Shown here: positions 37,269 to 48,840 of the stretch, piece by piece | Layout: the number at the start of each line of letters is the position of its first letter | Numbering within the stretch: position 1 is the first letter of the stretch | DNA from: Linyphia triangularis | Lineage: Eukaryota; Arthropoda; Arachnida; Araneae; Linyphiidae | Reading direction: 5' to 3' | DNA: 64,000 bases | NCBI GenBank assembly: GCA_963978545.1 | Contig: OZ021722.1 | Span: forward strand, 108,058,442-108,122,441 | Program-made: the position numbers and the translations under genes | The notes under the pieces: generated by a model | Seen by the model: only the letters and a program-made list of their open reading frames with translations | Told to the model about the DNA's origin: nothing | Databases searched by the model: none

Positions 37269-37383
37269 AGTGACACTCAATCCGACTAAAAACCAATAAA
37301 GAAAAAAATAACATTAGCTTTTAAATGTAGTGACTCTGAGAAAAGTGATTTAAAATTTTCAAATGTAGAAAAAAAAAAAATAT

Positions 37384-37486
<103 letters not shown>

Positions 37487-37628
37487 TGTTATAAAAATGT
37501 ATTATACTACTTGGTATAAAGATATAAGTGATTTCATTAACAAATATTGTTGCATTTGGTCAACTTTTAATTTTGGAGGAACATTCTTTTGAGTCAAATT
37601 TTTATTCTTGTTTCATATAAAGACAAAC

Positions 37629-37662
<34 letters not shown>

Positions 37663-37727
37663 ATTTTAGAGTTCTCTAATAATTTAATTTCATGAAAGTA
37701 TGCACATTTAAAAGTACTACTTAAATC

Positions 37728-38062
37728 CATCGATATAGATAAACAACTGGATAGACTGCTCCATTGTCAATGAAAAGAGAAAAACTCGCCGGGGATTGCG
37801 AAGCTGGTGGGATGATTAACCAATCACTGTTCACTTTAATAGTTGGATGGGAATGCGAAAAACCTTGTAAAGTGCTAGAGTATATATTTTTTAGCACATT
37901 ATTACTAATTAAGGTCTACTATTGACATTTCTGCTGTGTACAACCCAAAATTTTATTTTCAATCCTCGGCAATCCGTATTTTTTATCCCACCAATTGCAT
38001 CTGGCAACGGCTTCATTTTCCCAGCGTTAAGCAGTCTATCCAGTTGTTTATCTATATCGATG
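37728..38062. mobile_element. U element, copy 1 (perfect 33-bp TIRs)
   Basis: Left end starts CATCGATATAGATAAACAAC and the right end is its exact inverse over 33 bp. Flanked by the 8-bp duplication CTTAAATC (37720-37727 and 38063-38070). At 335 bp it is non-coding. Eight-bp duplications occur in hAT, P and Merlin classes, but the end sequence is not a clear hAT match. Copy 2 is at 46935-48030, split by another element. Confidence 0.92.
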
Positions 38063-38360
38063 CTTAAATCTTAATGAAGAGTTTTGTTTATAATGTTGAA
38101 TTATTACTTCATTTAATCTCTGTTATTTACAAGTAAAAAGAACCAAGTCCCAGAATATTCATTAAAATAACACCATATTTTCAACTCTTACTCAATGTTA
38201 GTGTAAGGAAGTATAAATTATTTCCTTACTAGTTAATATTTTTCTTATAAGATGCAAAATTATAAAATTTATCGTTGGAGGGGAGGGCACTTGCCATCAA
38301 CTTTTGAGCATCCCTCCAATTTTTGTTTACCAACATCTACCACTGGATAAAACTCTACAG
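38063..38360. other. Low-copy AT-rich segment
   Basis: No feature beyond the duplication copies of its neighbours. Confidence 0.4.
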
Positions 38361-39234
38361 CAGCGTTCGCCACTAACTTTTAGAGACGGGCCGCATGACG
38401 TATGTTGAAACTTTCCGCGGGCCGCAGATTTATACCGAATACGCCAGTAAATATATTGCTTTACTACATATGTTCAATGTTAGAAACGTGATAATTACTA
38501 AAGATTCAACAATATAAAACAATTTTGAAAACTGAAACAATAATTTAACTTTTTTATATTAATAAAATAACAATTGATACTTGATTCTTGTTTCAAATAA
38601 ATAAAAAAATAATTTTCTTTACATCGTAAATCAAAGTCATAAAAGAAGTTAATCTTTTGTGACAATATTACAATCTGACTTGACATAAACTCATAATTAT
38701 TAAATATATTTCAACCGTACCTCCCAAATCTTCCATTTTAGTCGATGTTAATTGCGAGACGATGACGGCCGGTTCGATTTTCACTATCTACTTTGCGTTT
38801 AAAACTAGTCTTCGACGCCATTACTGCACTGGAGTCACAGAGATCTCAATACTTCTTTTCAGGTCAAAACAAAAGAGGCCAGTATGCATTAAAACACCCA
38901 ACTCCTGCCAATCACATTCAGAAAAACAGAAATCGAATTGTGCCATTTACTATTCGAGAGGGTAGGGTATCATAAGTACAAAACTAAGCAATGCGTCATT
39001 GGTAATAATTCAAACTATTGCTTTTCTCGTTGGCAGTCTAAGGGGAAAAAAAAGGGATTTTTCAGACTTACTGACGCGGACCACTTAATGGAAAATGCGG
39101 TTTTTGGTAGTAAACACATACTATAGTAGACAAATTAATAAATTTGATTTTTGCTCTTCTGTACTGCTGGCGGGCCGGAGAAAAAGCTCTCGCGGGCCTG
39201 ATCCGGCCCGCGGGCCGCCTAGTGGCTGACGCTG
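38361..39234. mobile_element. hAT-type nonautonomous element, 8-bp duplication CTCTACAG
   Basis: Ends CAGCGTTCGCCACTAACTTT and the inverse of CAGCGTCAGCCACTAGGC. Exact 8-bp duplications CTCTACAG at 38353-38360 and 39235-39242. The subterminal regions are rich in GGGCCGC blocks, as in many hAT elements. Several 60-68-codon frames inside show no transposase motif. Confidence 0.92.
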
Positions 39235-39499
39235 CTCTACAGGAACTGAATGATATTAAAATGAAAACTTTATGATGTAAGTTCGCATATAACCCATGTG
39301 CTTGTTGCTTTTCATGATTGAAAAAGATGTCACTATAGTTCCCAATGCTCCCTTCTATAGTCCAGAAATAGTTCCATGCAACTATGTTTGAATTCCTTAT
39401 TGCAAATGAAATAAAAATTTAAAGAGCGTCAGGCTTTTTAGAGAGAATCTATCAGAAACACAACATTTTTTGCACTCATTGACTCGACATCCTATGTGG

Positions 39500-39774
39500 A
39501 ATGTGTCAAATCGGCCGTTGTTTACTGATATTGGTCAATCTCACCCAATGGTGGGTCAAATATACTTGAAGTTTTGAAATGTTGATGGATAGTTTTAAAA
39601 TTAAAATTATTTATAAGAATATACGGAGGGCAAAAAAAATATGTTTTGCGATGTTTTTGACATGTTTATTTTCTTAAAATCTGTGTAATTTGGAACGAGG
39701 TCCGAGTTTCGGTTAGAATTGGCGAATCATCCAAAATCCTTGTTTTTGACATTAGCCAATACTGTTATGCCACC
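39500..39774 (-). mobile_element. X element, single-copy relative of the satellite
   Basis: On the minus strand it reads GTATTGGCTAATGTC, CGTTCCAAATTACACAG, AATAAACATGTCAAAAAC, AAAACTATCCATCAACATTT, CAAAACTTCAAGTATATTTG, CCACCATTGGGTGAGATTGA. That is the order of X left, one satellite unit, and X right. In this copy the satellite's open frame is broken by an indel and TAA codons. Confidence 0.85.
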
Positions 39775-40521
39775 TGTGTCTTACGTTGAAATATAGAAGG
39801 GGAAGGGTATATGGAAAGGAAAATTACACCCTCCCCCCCCCCTCACTAACTTTGTAAAATATATATGGTGAAGAATCAGACTCGGTTATTGTTTAACAAT
39901 TATTATATATTTAATTATTTGAAGTATATTGAATTTTTATTTTAAGGGGAGTTGGTACCCAAAAATTTATAAATAATCAATTTTGAGTTTATTATTGTTT
40001 ATCAAAATTTAAATTCTTCCCTTTAAAAAGATACCTCGTTTGTAATAATACCTCAACTAGAAGTATTTTTAGTAATTTTTTCAAAACAAAATTGGTAACT
40101 GTTAGTGTAAGTTAAGTTTTCTTATAAATGCGTTTTTCTCAATACTGCATTTTTCATTATTCATGTACCTTTTTCTCTGAAATTGCTCAAACCATCTTCT
40201 TGAAATTTTTACCACATATTCCTTTTATGTATCTGTATATACGGTAGTGAGATTTTGTTGGTATTTTAAAAATATTTTTTGTTTTGGCTTTTTTCGGCAC
40301 AAAAAAAAAAAAAAAAAAAACTCGTGATTTTTAACAAATTAGAGTGATTTTCACAATAATTCATTAAAAAAAATAAAATGAATTACAATTAAAAGCCCAA
40401 TTCAGTTGAATAACAAGTGTCTGCTAAATGCACTGAAAAAAAAATTAGGCTTCTATGTCAAAAAAATGGTTTCACTGCCTATTAAGCTATTAAATATTGC
40501 CTATTGCCTATTAAATATACA
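39775..40521. other. AT-rich stretch with a possible TTAA-element end
   Basis: TTAAGGGGAGTTGGTACC at about 39942 resembles the ends of G and M, but no matching inverted end was found before 40521. An A run lies at 40301-40320. TATTGCCTATTAAATATA at about 40495-40517 is inverted relative to the Helitron start that follows. Confidence 0.45.
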
Positions 40522-41284
40522 TCTATATATTTAATAGGCAATACGTTTTTTGGGGTTAGTCCGTCCGCCTAAACTACTCAACCAATTTCAATGATCAAGG
40601 TGTCATTTTAAAGGAAATAAGCTGTAGATTTGCCAAAACGTGCCAAAATAATTTATTAACACTTTATTAATTAGTTAAATTTCAATATTTTTCATCATTA
40701 AGCTACTACAAAGCCTCAATGATTTTGAATATATGATTGGCAACATCCTTACGTATGTAAACAACAAACCGGCTGCTCGGGGGTTCAACCAACCAACCAA
40801 CCGTTGCTAATTTTAAAGCTATCCTTACGTATGTAAACAACAAACCCGTTGCTAATTTTAAAGCTCTTTTTAAACTCTTCGTTTCAAAGTTGATTTTTTC
40901 TGTTTTTCTGAAGCATTTTTGTATTAGACTAATTATTATTTTGAAGTATTTTTATCCGGAAAATGCTTGGCGTTGGACGTAGTTCTCTAACGGGGCAACT
41001 TATCAGAATAAATAAAAAAATATTAGGACTTCAATGTAAGGGCATAGCTAATGAAGTTTTAAGTCAGAATGTTGGCGGATAGTATATTTAACTTTCTATT
41101 ATGAAACTTGCAATTTGGGTGTTTTCTCTATTAGGCCTTACATTAAATTTATAAAAATTTGTTTACATTTATTATGGCTGGCAAACCTATTCGAGCTCAG
41201 CAAGATGTTTTAACCACAAATTCGAGAGCAGCGAGGCGTTTGGGGGTTGGCGAGCGTTAGCGAGCAGGTGGCGAAGCCCCCTAG
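40522..41284 (+). mobile_element. Nonautonomous Helitron, copy 2
   Basis: TCTATATATTTAATAGGC start after host A, GGTGGCGAAGCCCCCTAG end before host T. Highly similar to 12178-12909. The 3' hairpin has one mismatch. An internal duplication of TCCTTACGTATGTAAACAAC (about 40747 and 40824) is unique to this copy. Confidence 0.9.
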
Positions 41285-42735
41285 TATGAGTAATTAAAAG
41301 AAAAAAAATATCTTAATGAAATATAATTTGAACCTTTTAAAACTAACCCCACACTTTATTTAATTTAAATTACCACATCCTTCTTTAGTGAATGCATGAA
41401 ATAGTCTCACATAAAATCAATTAAGACAACAAATTAACACTTAACATCAAAAAGGAATCCATTAAGGCTTTATTTCAACGTTTTCTTTAATTTATTAACC
41501 CAGTTTACTTTTCTTAATTTGGATTTTTCCTCTGTGAAAGTCATGCGAGTTTCTATGAACCTGGTTCAGAAAAGTGGCTCAAACATTTATAAATTTGAAT
41601 AATGCTTGTTCATTTGCAATTCAGAATAAAACTTCGACAAAGTTCTATACCAGGTTTTCTTACAACAATATTTCCCTCCGCATTTTTACTAAATATGCCT
41701 TTGAGGATTAATCTCTCCAAGCTACTTTCAGAATAAAAGTTAAAGAATGAAAATTATCGTCTGAGCACTAACATGAATATTTATTTCATTATGCATTTCA
41801 CTATTTTTAACCGTAACTGTTGGAAGGTTTGAATTTTTCACGACAAGTTGAACCCTTTTTTTTTACACCACTACACTTAAGTATTAGAACTAAACTAAAG
41901 CTCCAAATGTTTGTCTGTAAGATTCCATATAGAACAAATAGAAGATTGGTTTTATGAAATTTCTATTTTATTATAAAATAGAACTTACAGAATTTTGTTT
42001 TTGAATTAGATTTACGTTTATGATATTTCGTGACTTCTCCGATATTTATATTAAGAGAAATACCTTTTTATTATATTTTCTCTCACGTCATTCTCCCATT
42101 TTGACCCTGAAGCAGAAAATTATTTTTGATTTTCTAAAAGGAAAGGATTTGATCTTGGTGAGAGAAATTTAGAAATATTACTAGAGTAGAAATAATTATA
42201 CAGTTTTATTTTAAAACTTCTGAAATTATTCTACATATCTCTTCTTGTTCATTCTCTAACTAATTAAATTATTCAATTGTTGAATGAAAATACTAATTAA
42301 GTTTGGTTAAAAATAGCAATTTTGCAAGTTATAGTCACTCTCCATTTTGAAAGTAAGTCTCCTTTTGAAAAATAAAATAACATTCGGTTGACTTCTGCTA
42401 AATGTATGAATCAAAAATAAAATAATCAAGGATTTTCAATAATAAATCAAATTTTTTTTTTTGGGGGGGGGGGGATTCTGTAATTTGAGTGAAATAATAT
42501 GAGTTGAACATATTAGAGAACCAATCTGGTTTACGCCGATTTGAATCCAATCGTTGATGTGAACTTAGAACAAGCATGTAGTGGTTCGACTTCTAAAGCA
42601 ATGCCTTGTATCCCAACACAACAGCATCAATTTACAGAGTTTTTAAGATTAATTGATTTTAAGAGTTATTATTAAAAAAAAAAAATCAAATTAATTTTAA
42701 AATTCGTTAAATAAAAATCCATCGAATTCATAACA
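41285..42735. other. AT-rich stretch, nothing recognised
   Basis: No frame of interest. A T run followed by a G run lies at about 42454-42473. Confidence 0.4.
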
Positions 42736-42739
42736 TAAA

Positions 42740-43165
42740 ATTAAACCAAATTCATTTTAAAATAAATTAAATAAAAATAAACTAAATTCATTTTAAACTT
42801 AATTAAATAAAAATAAACCAAATTTATTTTGAAATTAATTAAATTAAAATAAACCAAATTCATTTTAAACTTAATTAAATAAAAATAAACCAAATTCATT
42901 TTGAAATTAATTAAATAAAAATAAACCAAATTCATTTTGAAATTAATTAAATTAAAATAAACCAAATTCATTTTGAAATTAATTAAATAAAAATAAACCA
43001 AATTCATTTTGAAATTAATTAAATAAAAATAAACCAAATTCATTTGAAAATTAATTAAATAAAAATAAACCAAATTCATTTAAAACCTAAGTAAATAAAA
43101 ATAAACCAAATTCACTTGAAAATTAATTAAATAAAAATAAACCAAATTAATTTTAAAATTAATTT
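42740..43165. repeat. 36-bp minisatellite, about 12 copies
   Basis: Unit AAACCAAATTCATTTTGAAA plus TTAATTAAATAAAAAT (36 bp). Minor substitutions between units. Because 36 is a multiple of 3, the minus strand reads MNLVYFYLINFK repeatedly (42741-43079), which I do not regard as a gene. Confidence 0.95.
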
Positions 43166-43307
43166 CTTACCCTATACTTTTCTTATGTAGCCAATGCACT
43201 TGATGTAACTAATTCAATTAAAAACATGTATTGTAACTAAATAAAATTAGATTAGTATTTAATAACGTTTATAGTAATACCTGTCATTTTCATATTCTTT
43301 GTTAAGC

Positions 43308-43540
43308 GGAAATCCTAGTAAGGATCATTCCCTATACTCGCTATACTACAATCTTTACGCCCAGTGCATTTAGAAACTACTTTCTATAAATCTTTACCAT
43401 TTGGTGAGTAGGTACGAAAATGATCACTAAATGAAATGACATAAATTAAAAACTCGATAATAGCGTCTAATATATTTTATTTTATATGTAAATTCCTTAC
43501 GCCAATGAATATGCAGTGACTCCCCCTGGCTTTGTATTTT
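43308..43540 (+). mobile_element. S element, left half
   Basis: TCCTAGTAAGGATCATTCCC, GTGCATTTAGAAACTAC, GGTGAGTAGGTACGAAAATG and AAATTAAAAACTCGATAA match 50545-50930. Truncated on the right, next to a Jockey fragment. Confidence 0.65.
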
Positions 43541-43549
43541 GCTATTTTA

Positions 43550-43963
43550 ATTTTCATGTTGTTGTTGTTGTTTCTAATCTCCCTTTTGTCTGACGAAGTC
43601 AGACAATATCAGTGAAGCCATTGACATTAATGAAGTCTGACACTAGTTGTGGACAGTTATAAATGTCCTCCCAGTCCAGTCCAAGGCAGTCCAAAATGTG
43701 CTGAGGTGATGCCTGTTCTTTTTGGCATTTAGGGCAAAGAGGAAATTTTTTGCTTCCCCCGGAATATGTTAGGCCTTTAAGGTGACCACTAGCAAGTCGG
43801 GACAGACGGGTATTGGTGTGCCTATCACAAGGAAGAGATAGGGAGTGTCCTGGCTTTTTGGCTTTATACCATTCGTGAGATGGAGGTATATGCCGCTTTA
43901 TTTTGAGCTATTTTCTTTGAGTATAACTCTTGATATGCGAGTTCTTGAGTAGAGAGGACAGGG
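43550..43963 (-). mobile_element. Jockey-type retrotransposon 3' end, 5'-truncated
   Basis: On the minus strand this matches 61815-62218: post-RNase-H coding region, stop, short 3' UTR with the hairpin GTCTGACTTCGTCAGAC, and a (CAA)n tail (seen here as GTTGTTGTTGTT at 43557). The zinc-knuckle-like CPLCPKCQKE region is present but frame-damaged (a run of A in place of a codon, and an extra partial repeat near CCAGTCCAGTCC). Typical dead-on-arrival LINE copy. Confidence 0.85.
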
Positions 43964-43964
43964 T

Positions 43965-44690
43965 TTTTTTTTTTCATATTTTCAAAGTTTAGATATTCAA
44001 AAATATGTCTTTAAAAGGATTTTTCAAAATTCCTATTATTTCATGAGTTATAGCCGTTTTAGTGACGTGGCATCGGTTCCGGTCCGACCGCTACAAGTTA
44101 ACAAAAGAAGGTAGGCGTTCCCGAGTCCCTACTTATGTCATTAATGAGCATTTTGAAGTAGAGGAAGGATTCTTATATGGAGCAGGGTATTCTGTACCAT
44201 TCTATAAGTAAAATTGTCGAAAACTTGTCTTAAAACTTTGAACGCGCTTTTCTCGGAACTACTTTTTTCGAGCTGGCGGTAAGGATATTTCGAGTTCTAA
44301 TGAACTGATTTACTTCAAATTTGGAGAGGATGTTCTCTATACATCGCTTCATCTCGTGAACCCTGCCCAAAACTATAACTTCTCATTTAGTATTTTTTAA
44401 AAATTCGGAATTGTTAAAAAAATATGAATTTTTTTTTTTTTTTTTACAAACTGCCGCTATTTAAAAAAAAAATAATATTTTTTTAACTTATCCAAGGGTT
44501 ATACGATAGCGGCATCTATAATAATTAAGAATCCGTCTGTTTTTTATGTTTCAGATCACCAGGAGGGTTGGAATAATGCACGCCAGGACACCCTCTTTTT
44601 TTTTGACCCCCCACTTTGACTGCTCATAACTTTTTTTTTTTTTTTAATAATTTTTTTATGTAATAATAAAACATCAATAAACAAATGATA
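43965..44690 (+). mobile_element. Repeat R, copy 2
   Basis: From about 44170 it parallels 1-600 (GGAGCAGGGTATTCTG, CTCGGAACTACTTTTTTCG, CACCAGGAGGGTTGG, CGCCAGGACACCC). The portion before 44130 may be the 5' part missing from copy 1. Confidence 0.5.
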
Positions 44691-45332
44691 AAAAAACTGA
44701 TGATAAAAATATTTTTTGTTTCCTTTGTTAAATTTTTTTTTCCGCTTCAAAAACCGGGCGAAATTCATGCCTCTACAGTAGAATACTCCCTTAAGGACTT
44801 TCAAACAAGACGTAAGCATTTAAAACTAAATCACAGCAAGATCCGTAACAAACCAAGTTTCCTAGCTTCCGTCAAAAATTACCGTATTCTGGAAACCCCA
44901 TATTCCACGAACATTTTTACCAGCCTTCTCCGAACCCTACAATCATCATCAACTTCCAAACGAATCCTAACCTTCGCATGTTCCAAAAAGAAATCCGTAA
45001 TTAAATAACAACCGCATTTCTACGTCACCAATCGGAAGCCTTAAATATCACCTCTCCCACAATTCAATGACCAGTTCTGGACGACAGTTGTTGAGGCTGG
45101 AAATGGACTTCAGATTTCGGGGCGAAATGCGAAATTGCCTTTTTCCGGCGCACGCGTGGTTTTTCTTTTTGTTCCATCCGTGTTTATAATTGGCGTAATA
45201 TGATTATGTTATGTGGTGTGTCACGGAACGTATCCGTACTGTATAACTCCACGTCTGAAGTTGGAGTTCTTTTTGCTCTATGGTTACGATATTGTACTTC
45301 TGGTCGTCGTGAAACAAATTGAATTTTTATGA
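44691..45332. other. Low-copy host-like segment
   Basis: Mixed-composition, C-rich on the plus strand and not repeated in the window. A 107-codon plus frame (44685-45008) begins inside an A/T-rich region and shows no domain. Probably unique intron or intergenic DNA. Confidence 0.4.
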
Positions 45333-45334
45333 TA

Positions 45335-45788
45335 CAGGGTGCTCAGCGAAGATTTTAAAATTAAATAACTAAATACGAAGAAGAATATAAAAATGAAAAC
45401 AAAAAGTAGAGTTATTTTGAAAGCTGTAGAAATCTGAAACAGAAGTTTCAATATTAGTTACAAGCGTTGCCAACTGGTAGCGCTGTAGTCGCGAAATTCT
45501 AGAAATATGCTATGAATTTATCGTCTGCAATCAGTCGTTGCCATCACGCTAACTTCCTTTCAAGTTTAAACAGTGGAACTGTCTGAAGAGTATGAGCTTC
45601 AAAGCACTCTTTATTCCTACGAACTACATTGTGCAGCGCCACCTGTTGGTAACGTTTGTAATTAATTTGAAAATTTTGTATTAAGAGTTTTACAGATTTC
45701 AAAATATACATACTTTTTGTTTTATTATTCTATTGGTCTTTGTTTTTTGAGTTATTTAATTTTAAAATCAGAGAATCCTTCGCCGAGT
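45335..45788. mobile_element. TIR element with mariner-like ends
   Basis: Left CAGGGTGCTCAGCGAAGATT then TTAAAATTAAATAACT; right AGTTATTTAATTTTAAAA then CCTTCGCCGAG. The ends are inverted with a few gaps, and TA precedes the left end (45333-45334). About 450 bp, non-coding. Confidence 0.65.
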
Positions 45789-45920
45789 AAGTAGTTTTAA
45801 AAACTTCGAGAAGAATGCTCAAATTGGAAAAAAGTTTTTGTCGATTGAAATTTTTTTCCAATGAATTTAATAGTTGATAGTTTATGCACATATATGTTTC
45901 AATATAAAATAACCTTGTCC

Positions 45921-46444
45921 TTTTTTAAATCCTTTATATTAACTTCAATTTATGGGTGTGTCAATGGCTGGCAAATCTGCGGAGGTCTAATTAATCGCCT
46001 TGCCGTCATCTAATCGGGCTGAAACTTGTCTGATAGATTGGATATCAAGAACAACGCATTCTATCAAATTTGGAGACTGTGACTGTCACTAATTATTCAT
46101 TCTTACGGAATGCTAATAAATCAATTTGCCGTCATCCAATCGAGCTGAAATAGCATTTAACCGACCATTGAAGAAACACTTTCCTGTAGCCAAAATTGTT
46201 TTAATCAGAATAAATAAAAGATATTTGGATGTGAGTGCATGAGTTCGCATTCACTTTCAATCAATACATTTTGGGAAGTAGTTTACCGCATATTTTGCTG
46301 ATAGAGATGGTGTTTGCATCTAATTTTAAATATTAAAAACAAGCACACGCTGGCAGCAGAAACAACGCTATGTTAATAAATATAAAAATTGGAAATGCAT
46401 ATAAAGGATTTAAATTAAAACCTTGTTTTTATGGGTTGTATTAC
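45921..46444 (+). mobile_element. K element, copy 6
   Basis: TTTAAATCCTTTATATTAAC to TATAAAGGATTTAAATTAAA, with GCAAATCTGCGGAGG, TTACGGAATGCTAATAAA and AAGCACACGCTGGCAG. The microsatellite site is unexpanded (AATAAATAAAAG). Confidence 0.8.
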
Positions 46445-46934
46445 TTGTTGTCTTTTGACACAATGGGTTCATTTATTGGACTAAAAATAAACTTATATTC
46501 ACATATTACAAAAGCTCACAATATTTCAATCTTAGTTAAGATTTCAACTGAATTAAAGTACTACATATCTTTATAATTGACACATTATACAGCTCAGAGA
46601 GTTGTGTTATCAAATTAGAACCTTAAAGATCATTTGGTTAAAAAAAAAGGAAATTTTAAAAAACAGCACTAAATAGTACATCACAACATAGTGACTATGT
46701 TGCATAGTTGTATTGTTGCATCATATCATATTATCTTTGATTAATTGTTATTGATGTAATTATGATTAATTGTATAATTGTTAATTATTTAGGTAATATG
46801 ATTGTAATTAAGTTGCGCAATAGTTTTTATTTATGTTGCACCCAAATAACACAATTTTAAAACATTTTAAATGCTTAAATATACAGTATTTTCCTTTCAC
46901 AATAGTCAACTTTGAATATTGCATTACTCTCATT
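46445..46934. other. AT-rich stretch; partial partner of 48226-48330
   Basis: About 46690-46800 (AGTGACTATGTTGCATAG, AATTGTTAATTATTTAGG) resembles 48226-48330 (GACTATGTTACACAC, AATTGTGAATTATTTAGA), suggesting another diverged repeat flanking the U/hAT/SINE cluster. Confidence 0.45.
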
Positions 46935-47269
46935 CATCGATATAGATAAACAATTGGATAGACTGCTCCGATAGCAATGAAAGGGAAAAAAACGCGCCGG
47001 TGGTTGATGATGATGGGGGGATGATTATCCAATCACGGTTCACTTTTACAGTCGGGTGGGAATGTGAGAAACCTTGTAAAGTGCTAGAGTATATATTTTT
47101 TTAGCACATTATTACTAATTAAGGTCTACTGTTGACAGTTCTGCAGTGTACAACCCAAGAATTTTCTTTCAATCCGGGGCAAACAGTATTTTTCTTCTAC
47201 CCAACGATCTGGCAACGGCCTCATTTTATCAGCATTTAGCAGTCTCTCCAGTTGATTATCTATATCGAT

Positions 47270-47321
47270 TAGAGGTCGGAAATATCGATCAAAATAAATA
47301 TCGATACTATATTTTTGCATC

Positions 47322-47417
<96 letters not shown>

Positions 47418-48021
47418 ATTTTCAACTTTGCCAGAAACGAAGTTTTTCGGGGCAAGTTTCTAGTTTTAATGATTGCATTTTGTAAGGTGACTACTTTTCC
47501 AATTGAAATAGATCTATTACAAAAGAAAAAGTTATATTTTCGCTTAATTGGTGCAGTAATTTTAAGAAAACTTTGATAATTTTTAAGGATACTCTTTTAG
47601 TGGCAACGCTGAATATTTAGCATAATATTTTTACAATGTAAATAATAGAAAAATTAACAGATATATATATATAATTAACATGTTTTTTCCCATTTTGTTT
47701 TTGTTTTCAAAAAATCCAGGAAGGGGCACTCCTTTGTACTCTCCTGTTGGCGCCAATGATTATGAAGTGTAAGTCAAAGTATTGAATATTGATGCCATTT
47801 TAATTGCCTCTCAGCCAAGTCCAAACTTTAGTTTTGGAAGTTTTTCGAAATGGAATAAAGAAAATTGAAAAAAACATAAGGAACTACAAAACGATAATTA
47901 AAAAACTAAAAATTTATGAAAATATCGATATATCGGTGACATTTATTGATATTTGTAATATCGATATTAAAAAAAAAATATCGATAAAAATATCGTCGTA
48001 TCGATGCATCGCCGACCTCTA
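47270..48021. mobile_element. hAT-type element nested in U, duplication ATATCGAT
   Basis: Ends TAGAGGTCGG and CCGACCTCTA are inverted; exact 8-bp duplications ATATCGAT at 47262-47269 and 48022-48029. TAGAG-type ends with 8-bp duplications suit hAT. Subterminal ATCGAT-rich repeats occur on both sides. Contains (AT)n at 47323-47415 and a 72-codon lysine-rich frame without known motif. Confidence 0.9.
47323..47415. repeat. (AT)n microsatellite
   Basis: About 90 bp of AT dinucleotides inside the nested hAT-type element. IYIY frames on both strands are artefacts. Confidence 0.97.
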
Positions 48022-48062
48022 ATATCGATGCCGTCATTACATTATAGTGACTACGTTACACA

Positions 48063-48225
48063 TACGGTATAGTGGTTAGCGTGCTATCTTCTACACCGCG
48101 AGGTTGCGGGTTCGTGTCCCGTGTTTGACATGGGTGTTTGTAAATGTATATTGACTTGTCTAATGACGAATGTATTATAGCCCTCGTGTTGCTGACGGCG
48201 CCAGATAATCTGAAAACAACCAACC
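48063..48225 (+). mobile_element. tRNA-derived SINE, plus, slightly 5'-short
   Basis: Begins TACGGTATAGTGGTTAGCG, so the first bases of the head are missing. Ends CTGAAAACAACCAACC. Flanks GACTACGTTACACA (48049-48062) and GACTATGTTACACA (48226-48239) differ at one base, so the insertion is not very recent. Confidence 0.9.
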
Positions 48226-48414
48226 GACTATGTTACACACTTGTATATTGTAGCATAATAATATATTATTTGCCATTGACGTAATTATAATTAAGTGTGT
48301 AATTGTGAATTATTTAGACGCATTGAAATTGCTGTCCTACTATGTAATATAAACTATTTAAAATACTTATAAATACTGCTTAGTTTTATGCATCAAATGT
48401 GTCTCTTTCCACAG

Positions 48415-48521
48415 GTACGTCATGTTCTGCTACTGCCCCCTGACAGTGAGTAGTAGCCCTGGAGTGGCACCTCGTCCTCAGACCATTCCTTTCTCACTCT
48501 ATTCAGCTGCTTCCTCACAGT
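48415..48521 (+). CDS. Possible internal exon (107 bp), product unknown
   Basis: A polypyrimidine tract and acceptor (TGTCTCTTTCCACAG) precede 48415, and a strong donor, GTAAGT, begins at 48522. Between them one frame (from 48416) is open: YVMFCYCPLTV near the start and QTIPFSLYSAASS near the end, with codon and base composition richer in GC than the flanks. The other plus frame hits TAG early. No family is recognised. It lies between a SINE and a composite mariner region, in a short stretch not repeated in the window. A chance AG...GT pair cannot be excluded; 107 bp is not a multiple of 3, so splicing would shift phase, as is common. If real, the flanking repeats are introns of that gene. 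Confidence 0.33.
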
Positions 48522-48653
48522 GTAAGTCGCCATTAAACTATCTCACAGAGAACACCAAAAATTGAAATGTCGTAAAATATTACACAAAAGCAGTACTGGG
48601 TTCAGACGCCAAATAAAGACTAACAGGTGGTTATCAAAATAATGGTGCCATAA

Positions 48654-48840
48654 TAATGCCAAATAATGAGCATTTTTTTTTATTTGGTAACCCTCACTCT
48701 TTAATTTTCAATTAAGAAGGTTGCAGACGATTCGGATGTGTGGCGATGGCTTACTTGCATCTTTCACAAATGAGCCAAATTGGCAATAAATATTACGTCA
48801 CTGATGACGTAACTGATGTCGCCAATTTGGCTTACTTTCA
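48654..48840. mobile_element. P element fragment
   Basis: GCCAAATAATGAGCATTTTT, GGTTGCAGACGATTC, TTACGTCACTGATGACGTAA and CGCCAATTTGGCTTAC match the central third of P copies 1 and 2. Both outer arms are missing. Confidence 0.8.

Larger units (their letters stand above)
46935..48030. mobile_element. U element, copy 2, split by a hAT-type insertion
   Basis: U sequence at 46935-47269 (CATCGATATAGATAAACAAT to TCTATATCGAT) resumes at 48022 (ATATCGATG) after an inserted element. Outer flanks CTCTCATT and CCGTCATT are a 6-of-8 match, consistent with an old 8-bp duplication. Diverged from copy 1, so older. Confidence 0.82.

Noticed and set aside
37132..37314. 60-residue minus frame at the satellite's right edge
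   Set aside because: Runs partly through a satellite unit and X sequence with no motif; a chance frame.
42741..43079. MNLVYFYLINFK repeat protein
   Set aside because: Product of a 36-bp minisatellite with a unit divisible by 3; no gene context.
44685..45008. 107-residue plus frame
   Set aside because: Starts in an AT-rich repeat and continues into low-copy DNA without motif or splice support; left unannotated as a gene.
47126..47455. IYIYIY frames on both strands
   Set aside because: Translations of the AT array in the nested hAT-type element and adjoining U sequence.
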